DNA of 64,000 nt, from the NCBI GenBank assembly GCA_037447655.1, contig JBBHKE010000834.1, positions 768,499-832,498 of the forward strand. Direction: 5' to 3'. Under the pieces are notes generated by a model that saw only the letters and a program-made list of their open reading frames with translations, searched no databases and was not told the origin of the DNA. Shown here piece after piece: positions 23,803 through 36,046 of the stretch. Both the position numbers and the translations under genes were made by a program. The DNA is from Zygnema cylindricum. Taxonomy: Eukaryota; Streptophyta; Zygnematophyceae; Zygnematales; Zygnemataceae. Positions within the stretch are counted from its first letter, which is position 1. The number at the start of each line of letters is the position of its first letter.

Positions 23803-24419
23803 TACACAAAATCAGGCGAAACTTACACTCGACTTCAATTCGAGGCGTTTGCTGTACAGTTTTTGTGACTTCGTAATGTTCGTACGCCACATTGTCGACG
23901 TGTCCAAACCCTAAAATACCTTTCGCTGTCGCACAGAAATGAGGCTTAGTTTTTCGTCTTCCCACTTCCCGACAGGTGCCCACTTTTTCCTACGCCCTAT
24001 GTGTGTAGACACGTGTGTTTGAGAGAAGGAGCTTACGAAAACCTTTGTACAAAAGTCAGCTCACGAAAAACAGTACGCACAGTGACTATTTGCCCACCTC
24101 ATTGAACTTCATTTAAAATCACCTCGCGAGGTGATTTTATGTAAAGTTTGAACATGAGCTGAAAGGACAAGAAAGTGGGTCGAAATGCGTTAGTCGACAA
24201 ATTGCATCTCGCTAGACGACAAACTATAGTACATATAAAGTCTCAAGGTAATGCAACTTGTAAGGTAGTTATTTCAATTTTTTAGTACGGCTGCGGATTT
24301 TCTCGTTTTTTTCTAAGTTATGGAGGAAACAACATTAAATAACTGAAACTTTAGCACATGCGAAAAGTACCCTAATAGTACATTCGCATGTGCTAAAGTT
24401 ACGTTTATTTTCTGTCGTA

Positions 24420-25440
24420 GGGTATTTTCGCATGTGTAAAGTTTTAGTTATTTTCTGTCGTTTTCCTCCATAACTTAGGAAAAAACAAGAAAATCATGAA
24501 CTTACTCATGTACTAAAGTTACAGTTGTTTTTTGTCGTTTTCTTCCATAGTTTAGAAAAAAACGAGAAAATCCGCAGTTGTACCTAAAAATTGAAATAAC
24601 TACAACAAAAGTTGCATTACCTTGAAACCTTATATGTATTGCAATTTGTCGTGTAGCGAGATGCAATTTGTCGTCTAGCGCATTTCGACCCACTTTCGCG
24701 TCCTTTCAGCTCATGTCCAAACTTTAAAGAAAATCACCTCGTGAGGTGATTTTAAATGAAGTTCCATGAGGTGAGTGAATAGTCAAATAATGTCGCACGT
24801 GTCGGAAGTTTTTTTATAATTTTTATGCTCGGAGTACCAAAAAAAAAAACACACTGCACGTTTCTAGCTTGTGTGTACTATTTTACGTGCGTTGATTTTC
24901 GTACAGGGGTTGTCATAAGCCCCCTCTCTCAAACACACGTGTCTTCACACATACGGCATAGGGAAAACATTTGGCACTTGTCGGTTAGTGGGAAGACGAA
25001 AAACGAAGCCGCGTTTTTGTGCGACAACGAAAGGTATTTTAGGGTTTCGACCATAGTTCAAAAGTAGGTGAAAGTAGGCCCATACAATATGCATATTGTA
25101 TGCACAACATACAATATGACCTTAAGACCCATATTGTATTCGAACTCATTCGTACCAATTAATACATTCGGACCAAAAAATGGACCAATTAAAACATGCA
25201 GACCAAACAATTTTATTTACACCGTCAGATTCGAACGATCGAACAGTCGTTGATCAAAGTAGCGATCTAAGAAGATCACATGAAAAGCCCATAACACAAC
25301 TTATGATAAAGGCGACGACCAAAGGCCTACCATAAAAACGCCTTCTTTGAACTATGGTTTCGACACGTCGACAATGTGGCGTACAAACCTTACGAAGTCA
25401 AAAAAACTATACAGCGTGCGGAGAGACGCCTCAAATTGAA
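24420..25440. mobile_element. Element D copy C, 3'-incomplete, with MITE insertion
   Basis: It starts GGGTATTTTCGCATGTG and follows copy A through TTTAGAAAAAAACGAGAAAATCC, a palindrome variant (CTCGTGAG) near 24738, and GGTATTTTAGGGTTTCGAC. There a hAT-like MITE is inserted (25052-25356), after which the element resumes. Homology fades near 25440 without the expected right terminus. A short partial duplicate of the left end lies at 24376-24420. Confidence 0.65.
25052..25356. mobile_element. hAT-like MITE, copy 2 (internally deleted)
   Basis: A 305-bp copy with ends CATAGTTCAAAAGTAGG and GAACTATG, flanked by the exact 8-bp duplication GTTTCGAC (25044-25051 and 25357-25364). The uninterrupted target (GGGTTTCGACACGTCGAC) is present in element D copy A near 18161, so the insertion is directly demonstrated. 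It is about 140 bp shorter than the other copies because of an internal deletion. Confidence 0.93.
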
Positions 25441-25589
25441 GCTATACGTCAGGCCGCTTGTTGCAAACTGGAAGGTTTTACCAATGGCATATCCGATTCT
25501 ACATCTGACGGTCAAGGTTTACACCCATAACCTTGGAGAATGAAATCAGTCATCCAGTAACTTAGTTTTTGTGACAGAAAAAAATAATT

Positions 25590-26029
25590 TGGTACGGCAT
25601 TGTTTGAAACAGAACGCCCGGCAGTAAATAACCACATTTTCAACCCTAAATGTAGCTTCACCCTAACTCAAAAAAAAAATTTACGTTAATATTGGAATCG
25701 TTTAAACTTTAAACTAGCATTAATTACTCTAATGCCGAATATTTTTAGATAGTGTAATGTACGAAATGTGTCAGTCCGTACTATAATTTCTCATTATTTC
25801 GTACAGATGTTCAAAATAAGTGTCAGATAATCGCGTCGACCGGGAAGATTGAGTGCGTCGCGCAGAAAAGCGTACTCAGATTTGATTTCAAGTCATAAAG
25901 ACGAAGGAAAATCTCGCTGACCTGTTCTCACATGTTCAGGTGTCGAATATGTGAACACGGAGTATCGCGGCTTCCCTAAAAGCATGGGAACGTGTATCGA
26001 TTCCTTAACTTTAACAGCGATTCACGGTG
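25590..26029. mobile_element. Mariner-like MITE with decayed left end
   Basis: The right end GCGATTCACGGTG is followed by TA (26030-26031). The interior closely parallels the 2380-2880 element (GTACGAAATGTGTCAGTCC, CCTGTTCTCACATGTTCA). The left terminus is not recognisable, so the start is approximate. Confidence 0.6.
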
Positions 26030-26031
26030 TA

Positions 26032-27530
26032 CTTTAACCATTTTTTTGATAATTTCGTACATTTTGTTCGTACATTAAATCCGTACTCAAAAGCTACTAA
26101 TTTTACGAAAATTTCAAAATCTTAAAAATTTAACGCATTTTCGTAAAAAAGTGAAAATCCGTACGTTTGGTACCCCTATGATTTCCGGTGTGAATGCAGC
26201 AAAACGGATGGTGAATTGAGATGACGAAATGAATGCTCTCGTAGACTCGTACCATTCATTTCGCAAAAAAACAGAAAACAGAGGCGCCAAACAGCTCGAC
26301 CGCTCGGCTGTCAACCTTTTTGGAGCGTACCGACAGACAAAATATACTTTTTGGGGCGTAGCGATGGACAAAACATACGGTCAAGTGCGTCAAAATTTGA
26401 CAACTGTGGTAAGTCATCTTCTTTTCCGGAAACCCTTCCGACGGAAACCCTTTTCGGAATGCAGAATTCCGACTTTGAAAAAAAATGAAGTCGTATCCCG
26501 AATGAATGATCCGTACTGTAACTATTTTTTTTTAAATGATGACCCATTATCAAATAACCAATAAAAATCCTCTAAAACTAAATGTAAAATAATTTCAACT
26601 TTTTTTTTTTAACTTTCTCTTTTTGTTTGGATGTCTCGGCCGGTCACCGTGGAAAAAATATATGTTATTGTACGTATGAAAAACGATGGATTGGTACGGA
26701 CGGATTTGAGTCGTCGGCGCCTAATTGTACGGCAACATGAATCACATCGCGACGTTTTTGTTGACGTCAAATGACGTCAAGGGCAATTCACGTCCAAACA
26801 AAAAAAAAGGACATTCGTTTCTTCATCTCATTCACCATCCTTTTCTAATGTGAATCCTGCAAGTAAAGCTTTCATCTTCAAAAAGTTCAAATGTCTAGGC
26901 TGAATTGTTGTCGTTGACGGTATATTAATGATTGACCACAGTTTACCGTACTTTATTGTATTTTGGATTCGGTTATTTGTCGTCATTCATACACTGCCAT
27001 TTGGATTTTTTTCTGCAGCCTTGCCACGGTGGTCATGAAGTCTGCACGTACGTACTTACCACGCTTTCCGTGCCTTGCAGAATCACGTTTTTGATGTGCC
27101 GTACGGTTATTTGAAAGTTGAAACAAAGAACTCGTGCTGTAATCAATCACAGAATGACTTTTTCGAATTCATCCGTGTGGCCGTACTGTACCTTCATCCG
27201 GCCAGGGCGCTAGACTCTTCAGCTTCACTTCTTCACTCCTTTCTCACCTGCAATTTTCTTTCGCTTTCAAATTCTAGACATTACTGTACTGTACGGCTAT
27301 GAAACGAGCCAGAGAGCGGTTTTACGTCTCGTGTGCATTTCGTGGATCGCAACCGCGCTCTCGACGGTATGCCGACGCTCCAATCCACCGTCGCACGGAG
27401 CAGCAGCGACAGTAGTCGACACTATTTTCCATGCACCGACATCCTCGGTCAATTGCAGTAAACTTAAGCAATCATGTTATCGAAGGGGATTCAGCAGCAA
27501 ATGTATTTCAGGAGCGCGTCAGCGTCGATC
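26032..27530. other. Spacer upstream of first GT92 gene
   Basis: Spacer between the transposon block and the GT92 gene. The left part (to about 26800) is rich in GTAC and resembles transposon interior. The right part (27000-27530) is GC-richer and may include non-coding 5' exons of the GT92 gene, but none can be defined. No independent gene is supported. Confidence 0.4.
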
Positions 27531-27535
27531 CCATT

Positions 27536-27737
27536 CTCTACTTTTACGACAGGAGTTGCCATTGCAGCAGATAAGGATTTGAATGTCAAAACTGAAGGAA
27601 AAGCTTAGCAACACATGTTCTGTGGTATTTCAGTACAAAAAGTTATGTACTTCTACAACATGAGTTGCCATTTGCGCAGGCTATAAAGATTTGAATATAA
27701 AAACTGAAGAAAAGCTTTGCAAACACATCTTTCGTGG
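27536..27737 (+). repeat. Diverged ~110-bp tandem duplication upstream of GT92 gene 1
   Basis: Two units share the order TACTT(T/C)TAC, GAGTTGCCATT, GATTTGAAT, AAAACTGAA and AAAGCTT, one starting at about 27536 and the other at about 27645. The identity is clearly above chance but eroded. Confidence 0.65.
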
Positions 27738-27891
27738 TTGTTCTTGACAGTAAGGATACCAATCTAGCCAGTAGGAGGGAACCAAACCTAAGATTGTTTC
27801 GTCAAATCGATGAGAGATGTTCCAGCTCCATAATCGCAGCAATATCAGTGCAGCGGGAGAACAGTAAATCTATTTTTCTATCATCAGTGCA

Positions 27892-30800
27892 ATGTTCCAG
27901 CTCCCGGTACAACAGAAGAGAATCTGGAGTAGGATGGGGAGGACAGTAAGCCGCAAGACTACTGCCCGGATTTGGTACGTCATAGGAGTTGGAGTAGCCA
28001 TCACCCTTCTGCACCAAATGATGACGCCATCACATGATGAGGATTCGTTTTCACAGGTGAAATGCAACTCTCTTTACCTACTTACCTACTTCTTTCCCTA
28101 CTTCCTTCCCTCCTTCCTTCTCTAACTGTCTCTCTGTTTCGGGAACAAGGGAAGGATTAGCGCACTCTATTTTCACTCTGCAAAGGTTACATGAAAAGCT
28201 ACTTGCAGATGGAGTTTTTAAGGATAATTAGCCCCAACTGTAGTTATTTTGGTTCAAATCTTTTTTTTTTTGGTTTTTTTTTTATGGTTTCACTTCGAGA
28301 GTGGAAGGGCTTATAGGTTAAAACAATTTAAGAATTTTAAATTTTCCCTTCAGAAAAACATCTCAATGTTTTATCTTGAACAGAAATAAAAATGCAGGTT
28401 GAACCAGATTATTCCCTGTTGTGATGGAAAGCTGGAGTTAATTCCACTCATTTGTTTCAAATCATCGAGGACACCATATCTGGCTATATGCTGTGTAAAA
28501 ACTTGTTGCAAACAAAAACCACATTCCATACTAACTATGGAGAACAGTTTAGGGAAATTGGACTGAAGTGACAAAATTGGATTTGTTTTGGAGATTGCGT
28601 CAATTGTTTTCTGAAAGACAGTGCCAAACAATATTACCTTTGTTAATACATTTTAATGCCTACTTTACAAATTGTGGGGCTGTTTACCCGTGTAAAATCT
28701 CATACCTGATTTCCCTTGTTGTAAATCTTTAACCGGGATGTTTGGTTGGGGAATTTGGGGTTCATTGGAATCTATATTACTATGTTACAAACAGGACATT
28801 GATGACATTGTGACAGATGCTACAGACCCACTAAGTGGCGCACTGCAGGAAAGTCGTCAGCTGGAGGTGTCGGAAACAGGGGATGGGGGAAATATGGGTA
28901 AGTTTGGTCTGATTGCAGTCAGATTAGTCCTTCAATTTTGTTTGAAGTGTACACCATGAATTGTTATTAGCGTCAGTGCCCCTAGAATCTACGTTTTGAA
29001 CATAAAATAGTATCAGTGACAACCCTAATTCTTTTAACGGTTCAGAATCAGCCACAACTTCATTCAGAACTGAATGAGGATTAATAACACTAATATAAAC
29101 CTCACGTCGATAATTTATTTTCTTTAACAACGGTTCACTGTGCAGTTTCTTCAGTTTTGTGTTGAAGTGTGGTCATTGCCTGATGTTCATTTCTTTGGCT
29201 TTAAATTGACGCTATGTTATATTGGGGTCAATGCAGAGCAAGGAGGAAAGGACATGCGACACGAGAATCAGACAATTATAAAAACTCGGAATCTTGAAGC
29301 TATTGTATTAATAGACTTTAATGAGAAAAAAATGCCTGTGTATTGGAGCATTCAGGTGTTCTCATGGTGCTCTTTAGAGGCTCTGATAGTTGCACATGAA
29401 ATTTGTGCAGTAAAATATAGCAATGAAAGAAATAGTTGTAAATTATCTCAAGTAAAAGCTGTAAATATATCACTGAACAGAACTTCGAACACAAAATATA
29501 CATTTGATTTGATTGATAGGACTATAAAATATATATCTACAATCACTAGGCAATGTTCATGCTACACAGCTCACTACACTGCATTCCGCAGTTAGTGTGG
29601 TCTCAGAATTGGCCCTGCTGTTCAGTGTAAACTGGGCTCTGAAAATGTAAGACCATAGCAATGTATTTCTCTTCAATTTTGCAACTCACAAACTTCTGAT
29701 TAATGCTCATAGATGGGCAATCCTTATTAAACAAAGGTCATTGACTGAGGTTATGTCCAGACTATGTGATATAAAGGGAACATCCAACAATTGTGGTTCC
29801 ACATAAGTTGTAAACCACACAAGATAATGCATAGCGCCCTTTAAATGTGAGAGATATGTTGTTGGTGAACCACTTTATGTTTCTCATATTCCTACGCTCT
29901 GTAAGTGTGCTCCAGATATTACATGACAAATGACGTTCATAATTGTCCAAGTCACATTGGTTTTCAAGAAATAGTTAGAACAGTCCACATTGTTATAGAT
30001 TCACTAAAACAGGTGATTTATCTATAATTTGAGCCGCACTGGTATGTTTACCAGCATGTAAGTCTGGCTTTTTATTAGAGGGACCCAAGTTAATTGGGAT
30101 TTAGCAGTATATTAGTCTACTTGACAGACCTTTTATACTTCTCTCTGGTGTTATTCAATGTGTTTCCTCCATAATGAGTCGACTGTCCAGTGTTTTTATT
30201 TTAAAAAATCACATTAAATAGCTAAAATCAATGACACAGGTGGTGGACAGGGTGTACGTCGTTTTATGGTGGTCTCAGGATCATAAAGCATGTTTCCAAG
30301 TTCTATGGTAAACATGTTTCATAATCCACTGTGTTTGTTTTGGTTTGTCGGGATATAAGGTTTTTTTTTCTCCACAGTAATTGTTGGCCGGTGTCTCTTC
30401 TGTGGCAGTGGCTGGAGTACATGAAATATGCAGGTGTGGAGCACGTCCGAGTGTACTGTGATTTCGAGAGCCATTCAATAAACATGGTGAGGAAGATTTT
30501 GCACCTTGATAGAGGAAAATGTTACCTTTAGTGAACATGGTGAGAAAGGTTTTTGCAACTTGGTAAGGAAAATGTTATCTTCAGTGAACATGGTGAGAAA
30601 GGTTTTGCACCTTGAGAGGGGAAATGTTACCTTTAGTGAACATGATGAGGAAGGTTTTGCACCCTGATAGAGGAAAATGTTACGTGGCGAAGGTCAGTCG
30701 TTTCATGGTTATGTACTTCGGACGATGTGATACATACTGATTCCGCATTCAGAATGAGCAATGCGCTACAAGAACAGGTTTTAAAGATGGAACATTCACA

Positions 30801-33800
30801 GCTGACATTTGAAATTGGGTTCGGGAGATTGACCTTAGTGGAAGGAAAAGGATCAGCTTGGAATGTACGTCGATTCTGGTTATGTATCCCTAAACGATTT
30901 AGTGGAGGATGTAGAGGTTACCTTGTGGCAGAAACAAATCACAACGCAATACACAGAGGTGAGATTCGGATTCGTCTACACTAATGTACATTCATGTTTA
31001 TTAATGTATGTGTCATATGTCAATTTAGTCTCTTCTGACTGTTAAACTTATTTCTTTTGTTAGAATCTTCAGAATAGCTCTACCTTGTTAATAACGCAAA
31101 CTGGTATTCCAGTTTGCGTTATCTAGCTAGTTATAGCATTCTAGCCTATGGTATCTACTTAGCCCTGATTTCCTGTTTTCCGTTTTATCTTAGTTTCAGT
31201 TTTTGTTTCTACTTTCTGTCTTTTGTTTTCTTCTCCTGGCGCTTCTTAGAAGCGCACACTGTAGCTTTTGTAGTGTCTGACAAATAGATAAGATCCTTAG
31301 CTCTCACTGACAACTAAGGATCTCACTTTTGCCTTTTCGGCAAAAGAGCCAAGTAACCTTTCAGGTCACACAAGCTCTCTAGATCTTGAAAAGCCACATC
31401 CGTGACTTACTCTATTCTACTTAAACGACTGCCCTGTATTCTTCGATACAATTAAGAAATACTTTTGTCTTTCTTTACCCTTTGTCCTTTTCTATATTTA
31501 CTTCCTTCCTATTTTCTGTCCGCTGCCATGTCATCAAATGCTATACTGACTTCCTCAGAAGGAGGCATGATCCAGAATAACATTGCGGCATTGGGTGAAA
31601 GATTCGTTTGTCTGCGTTGTAACAGTTTTAGATCATAAACTTTTTAGAAAACTATTTCCATAAAAGGACAAGGATGCAACAGATTTCATTGTACACTTTC
31701 CCCAACACTTCCTGTCACTCTTCTTCCTCTCCCTCTCTCCCTCTCCCTCTCCCTCCCTCTCTCGCATACTCTCTCTCTTTCTCTCCTCTCTCCCCCCTCC
31801 CTGCTCTCTCTCCTCTCTACTTTGCCTAACTTCATATCAAATACAGCCGGATGAAAGTGCTGATTGTTTGTCTCCTTGTCACTCGTAGATGTTCTTCTGT
31901 AAAGAAAGATTTTGAGAAATTCCTGTGTAGGTGATTCTGTATTTGGGACTGAAATGGATCCAACAATCTGTGCAGAAGGATCCAGGAGCCAACCTTTGGC
32001 TTTTGTTCTGCCAAATGGACCAATACCCTGTTATTTCTGAAGACACAGGAATTGCATTTTTGAGAAACTTCACGATGGCGCTTCCAGACAGAAGGCAAAT
32101 GGTATTTCAAACTTCTCTTTGAGAATGTTCACTATCATCCGTGTCAATTGTATTGTTTTTTGGGGGCTGTCAATATGGTAGTTACAAAGACTTACTACTC
32201 TCCATACATTTATGGTGAATTGCTTTTCTTGATGAGGTGAAACTTACTTCTGAATGCTGTGCCTCCATTTGTTTGCTCATCTCATTAAACTTTATGTTGC
32301 ATACTTTGCTTTCCAGGTGAAGCTTTCGACCAAGACATGCATAGGCCAGTATGCTGTGACGCCTCCCAACCTTCTTATTGAAAATCGACAGTGTTCAGGA
32401 TTTTCAATAGAAGAGAGCGATCCAGTTATCTTTGTCCGGCCAGCTGGATGCAAGGATGGATGGCTACATTTTATAAGGTGCAATTTTGAAAGTGATGGCA
32501 AGAAAACCTTTTTTATGGAGAAGAAAAGCTCGGTAGAAGTCTTCGATTACTCACGGTTGAGAATGGGTTCAGATGTCTCGGAGACTTCATCGTTAAACTT
32601 AACTGATACATGTTGTCTGGTGAGCTTTATCCCGTGTCAACTTATCTTATCTTATCCTATCTTATCTTCCCTTGCATTGCCTTGCCTCACCGTACCTTCC
32701 TTCACCTTACCTTCCTGCACCTTACCTTACGATGTTATCTTTTCTTATCTCATCTTATCTTATCTTATCTAATCTTATCTTGTTTTGCTTTGTATTGATG
32801 CTCTATAACACACTGGCCATGAACATATTAGATAGCTCAAATGTTTTGGTTGCTTTTTTTGTAAGTTTTCCTGTTCGCTGAACTAGAGCTTAACAGGTGC
32901 TGAATGAATAGTAAACATAAAGAACGATGAATATAATACACACATGTGTGCACATTTCATATGGGAGTTGAACGGAGCATAACATGCATGTCAAAGTGCT
33001 GATGGAGGTGTACTGTGGGAAGGCCACTTTCAGAATGTACTTTTTTATTGTTTTGCAGTCATTACCGAAAAGCTAGAACTCTGTTTTACAGAGCTAGATT
33101 AGATTTCCCAGTGAGGCAATCTTGCTCTTGCATCTATCTTTCAGATTCATTAAAATGCAGTGTATGTTAGTTAAAAAACGTGGGAGTACTGTCCTGATGT
33201 GTTTAATTTTCTGGAACAGCCACTCACAAGCATTCTCCGACCATTGGTAATGACTGTTTTTAAAAACTTGACGGTGGACCGTTTACAAACAGAATTGGAA
33301 ATTTTGAAGGTGGATCTAGATAATATAAGGACAAGCATCACACATCTCGCCAAATATAAAAACGAGTAAGCCACTCTCCTAGCGAAATCTTAAATATATG
33401 CTGTATGGTTTTTTTCCGCGTTATGAAACAATATTTTTCAATCGGTTAACTTCTGACGTTCTGAAACTCATTCACTACCACTCCTGATTTTTTTTTTTGT
33501 GATTTTAGAGTTGCTCTGTTGTCCCCATTTACACAGTCTGCCACATTCAATGATGTGTTTTCTTTGAAAAAAGTTGTCAGTATAAGTTTCGCTAGCATTT
33601 CTGAACACCGTTATTAGTGTGGCTTATTGTAAACTTTTAGTGTGGTTGTTTTTCTTTCTGTAGTAGAACCTCTGTTTGTAATATCAGGACTAAACTAATG
33701 TCAGTAGCTCATCAACAAGCCTTGTTCAGGATTTTCCAATGTATCGTGTTATTAAGCATTATCTCTGCATATATTTTGCTCAAGCGACAGGGCAACCTTT

Positions 33801-34266
33801 AGCTAGAAGTTTTCTTTGTTAAAGCAACATATATCTGCCGGTATATGTTTTTGGCTTCCATATAACTCATTTGCCTGCGCTTTGAAGGTTAGCAAACTAA
33901 AACTGTGTGTAACAGCTGCGGAAAATGTTGTGAGCAGCAAGAATTAAGGCTTTTGGGTTCTCCATGTGTTGGTTTTCTGTAGAGCACTTACTTTTGGCAG
34001 TAATTTGCATGCAGACTTGTCTCCTCCAATTTCTCTGCAATGCTGCTTCCGTACGATGATGGACTCCCGGCAACAGAGCAGGTTGGTTGCAGTTTGTTGT
34101 TGTTGTTCTTATTGTTGTTCTTGTTCCTAATCTAATTCTTAATCTTATTGTTTTTTTCAGTCAAAGCCTCAAAACCCTGGTGGTCAATGATAGATTAGTT
34201 GCATGTACTGCAAACACACAGGACGCAAGCATCAGATGGGAGTTTGATGCTCCAGTGTGGCAATAG
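27892..34266 (+). CDS. GT92-like glycosyltransferase paralogue lacking catalytic motifs
   Basis: Ten exons: 27892-28056, 28795-28897, 29237-29355, 30409-30486, 30839-30958, 31931-32101, 32317-32619, 33220-33365, 33983-34081 and 34161-34266. Every phase agrees. The product has 469 residues and a TAG stop. A single membrane anchor (about 27-41, IWYVIGVGVAITLL) suggests a type II Golgi-type protein. The fold is assigned through its neighbour and the GT92 (DUF23) pattern: WLEYMKYAGVEH at 130-141, MYVDSGYVSL, LLIE near 271-274, VRPAG near 292. At the metal-binding DxD position it has QMDQY (223-227), where the neighbour has DVDEY. The later NHYWGG block is replaced by FDYSRLR. The frame is open throughout, so this is an intact but probably non-catalytic protein, or one of changed chemistry. 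A helical, coiled-coil-like segment lies at about 373-397. Exons 1-3 are less certain than 4-10. Confidence 0.78.
28952..29140. mobile_element. Short mariner-like MITE in GT92 gene 1 intron 2
   Basis: About 189 bp, starting CACCATGAATTGTTATTAG after TA (28950-28951) and ending AACGGTTCACTG. The right TA is changed to TG. An internally deleted family member. Confidence 0.65.
30481..30685 (+). repeat. Four tandem ~53-bp units that include a splice donor
   Basis: Units begin AACATGGTGAG at 30481, 30534, 30587 and 30639 and share TTTTGCA, CTTG and GAAAATGTTA. The first unit contains the exon 4 donor (ATG|GTGAGG) of GT92 gene 1, so three donor-like copies follow the real one. Confidence 0.85.
31726..31826 (+). 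repeat. CT-rich microsatellite in GT92 gene 1 intron 5
   Basis: CTCTCCCTCTCCCTC-type low-complexity DNA, purely pyrimidine over most of its length. Confidence 0.85.
32638..32785 (+). repeat. TTATC/CCTTA pentamer repeat in GT92 gene 1 intron 7
   Basis: Degenerate runs of CTTAT and CTTAC-type pentamers directly after the exon 7 donor. The open frames through it are composition artefacts. Confidence 0.85.
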
Positions 34267-36046
34267 GGAAAAGTTGGCACATGCATCCTTTATCTATTCC
34301 GATTCAAAGTTTGTATTTCTGAATTGAAAGTCTTTAAATTGTATAGTTTACTGCATTTGGGGGTTCAGGACATCTCTTAAACAGTTTGCTTGATGCACAA
34401 AAAGGCTTGTGTAGATGTAACATGGTTGGAAAAGGCTACCCCCAGAAGCAAAAATTTAGGTAATCGCAATAGTGACTACTTTTCAGGATGAATAGAATTT
34501 TTGATGTTTTTGATCGAGCCAGGTAGTATTTTATGGTTTGCTACCCTCACATTCTGTTTGATGTGATGAGGTAATCCATGTATGGGTTCTCCTTGGCCTA
34601 ATGGAGACAGGTTACGAATGCGAGCCTGGGCCAGCGAACTACCCTTCGACTGAAGGAAAAAAAAAGTGTACAGAAGTATTTTCTTTCAACTGTTCTAATC
34701 AACCGTGTTTTTACTGAAGATTATTTCAACATCACAATTTGGGAGCTTTGGCAGGTACGTTTTGTCACTATCCTCTAGTATGTGGGATACTGCTAGCCGT
34801 TGTTCTTGTGCATTTTTTTTTAAATGTTTTGCGCCAAACTATTTTCATATGTATCTCTGATCCACACTGAAAAATGGTGATTGGTGTTCCTTCGCTTGTA
34901 ATACTGTTTTTTTTCTCAATTTCAGAGCCTTTGACAGAAACATGAAGGTGACGTTTATTGAAGGCTTTGTGTTTACAGTACATCATCCACTGTAACTAGT
35001 CCGGCCCCTTGCTATTTCTGACCAAATATCCACTATCTGTAAAGCTCATCTAGATGAAACCAGTCGCCTCACACAACAGTTTTTTTTTTTACAAATTGGT
35101 AAAACTGAAAAGGAGAAAAGATAAGTGAAGGAGGTTTACAAGCTGAACTCGCGAAACCATTCTCTTTCTGCTGATTTTTTTTGTGTTTGGATAACGGGTT
35201 CAAGTGTGGTAAATAATTTGGCACTCGGATATTTTTTTTTTTTTACCTGCCCATATAGGTGCTTCGCTATGTGTACAAATCGCCTTGTAGGCATTGCCCT
35301 AAAGAAAATTGTGCCAATAAAAACCCGCCTGGTGAATGAACGACCATGTAAACAGAACCATAGACGTAAACATGCGACATGTACATAAATAATTGTATGG
35401 AATACATCCAAAATCATGCATGGAGAACTGTATTTGTCCTGCAATTTGAACCGTGTGACATGAATTTTAATCTATTCGAGGCATTTGCCAAAGCACCTAG
35501 TGAACGGCTCCAGAAAGGTCATCTAGCTGAACCTTAGTGTTTCTTCATTAAGTCTACATATTGTTGGCGATATTAGTTGAAAATGTAAGTTAATGTGGGA
35601 CGTCACCCGAAGTGAAATCATCACACATAGAATTGTATGGGCTGCCATTGGGGTTTTCCAGATAAAGCTGTCCACAATATCCATTGTAACTAAGTTAAGC
35701 AGTCTAATTGTGTGGCGCTGATGTCGAGGACCTGGAAGCGTGTATGCCCCACACTCCATAATTAGCTTGGACGCACAAACTTAATAGATGGAAGTTCGTC
35801 AAGAAGACACCAATATCGTGGACCAGAGAGAAGGCATATACGATGTCTCTAGTCTTCACAGTTATTTTTTGCTAATCACTGTGATATTTATTGATGTGTG
35901 GGTCTCAAAATAAGACTAGTGTAGTCATGAGCTCTGTTTTCTGTATTCTGGCAGTCCGGCAACCTCGTGATGCTCCTAGTTGTAGAAGGGAGTCCATAGT
36001 GAAAGAGATTCCAGAGTGAGTCCCAACTGTTGGAAGGGGAGATTCC
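34267..36046. other. Spacer between the two GT92 genes
   Basis: AT-rich DNA with no gene recognised. A possible short exon at 35955-36015 has good splice sites but no frame that joins to the next exon, so it was not included in the model of GT92 gene 2. Confidence 0.45.

Larger units (their letters stand above)
22505..24372. mobile_element. Element D copy B (Harbinger-like), interrupted
   Basis: Reverse-orientation copy of element D, ending CACATGCGAAAAGTACCC followed by TAA. Its left boundary is uncertain. It is split by a mariner-like MITE at 22583-23802. On either side the sequence resumes the order seen in the uninterrupted copy A (GACAGATGAAGTG, then GGCGAAACTT), which proves the insertion. 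A copy of the CTCGCGAG-centred palindrome lies near 24119. Confidence 0.7.

Noticed and set aside
32254-32881. Open frames extending GT92 gene 1 exon 7 into a Leu/Ser/Tyr-rich tail
   Set aside because: The extension is the CTTAT pentamer repeat after a good donor at 32620.
35955-36015. Possible upstream exon of GT92 gene 2 with good acceptor and GTGAGT donor
   Set aside because: No reading frame through it joins the next exon in the GT92 frame without a stop.
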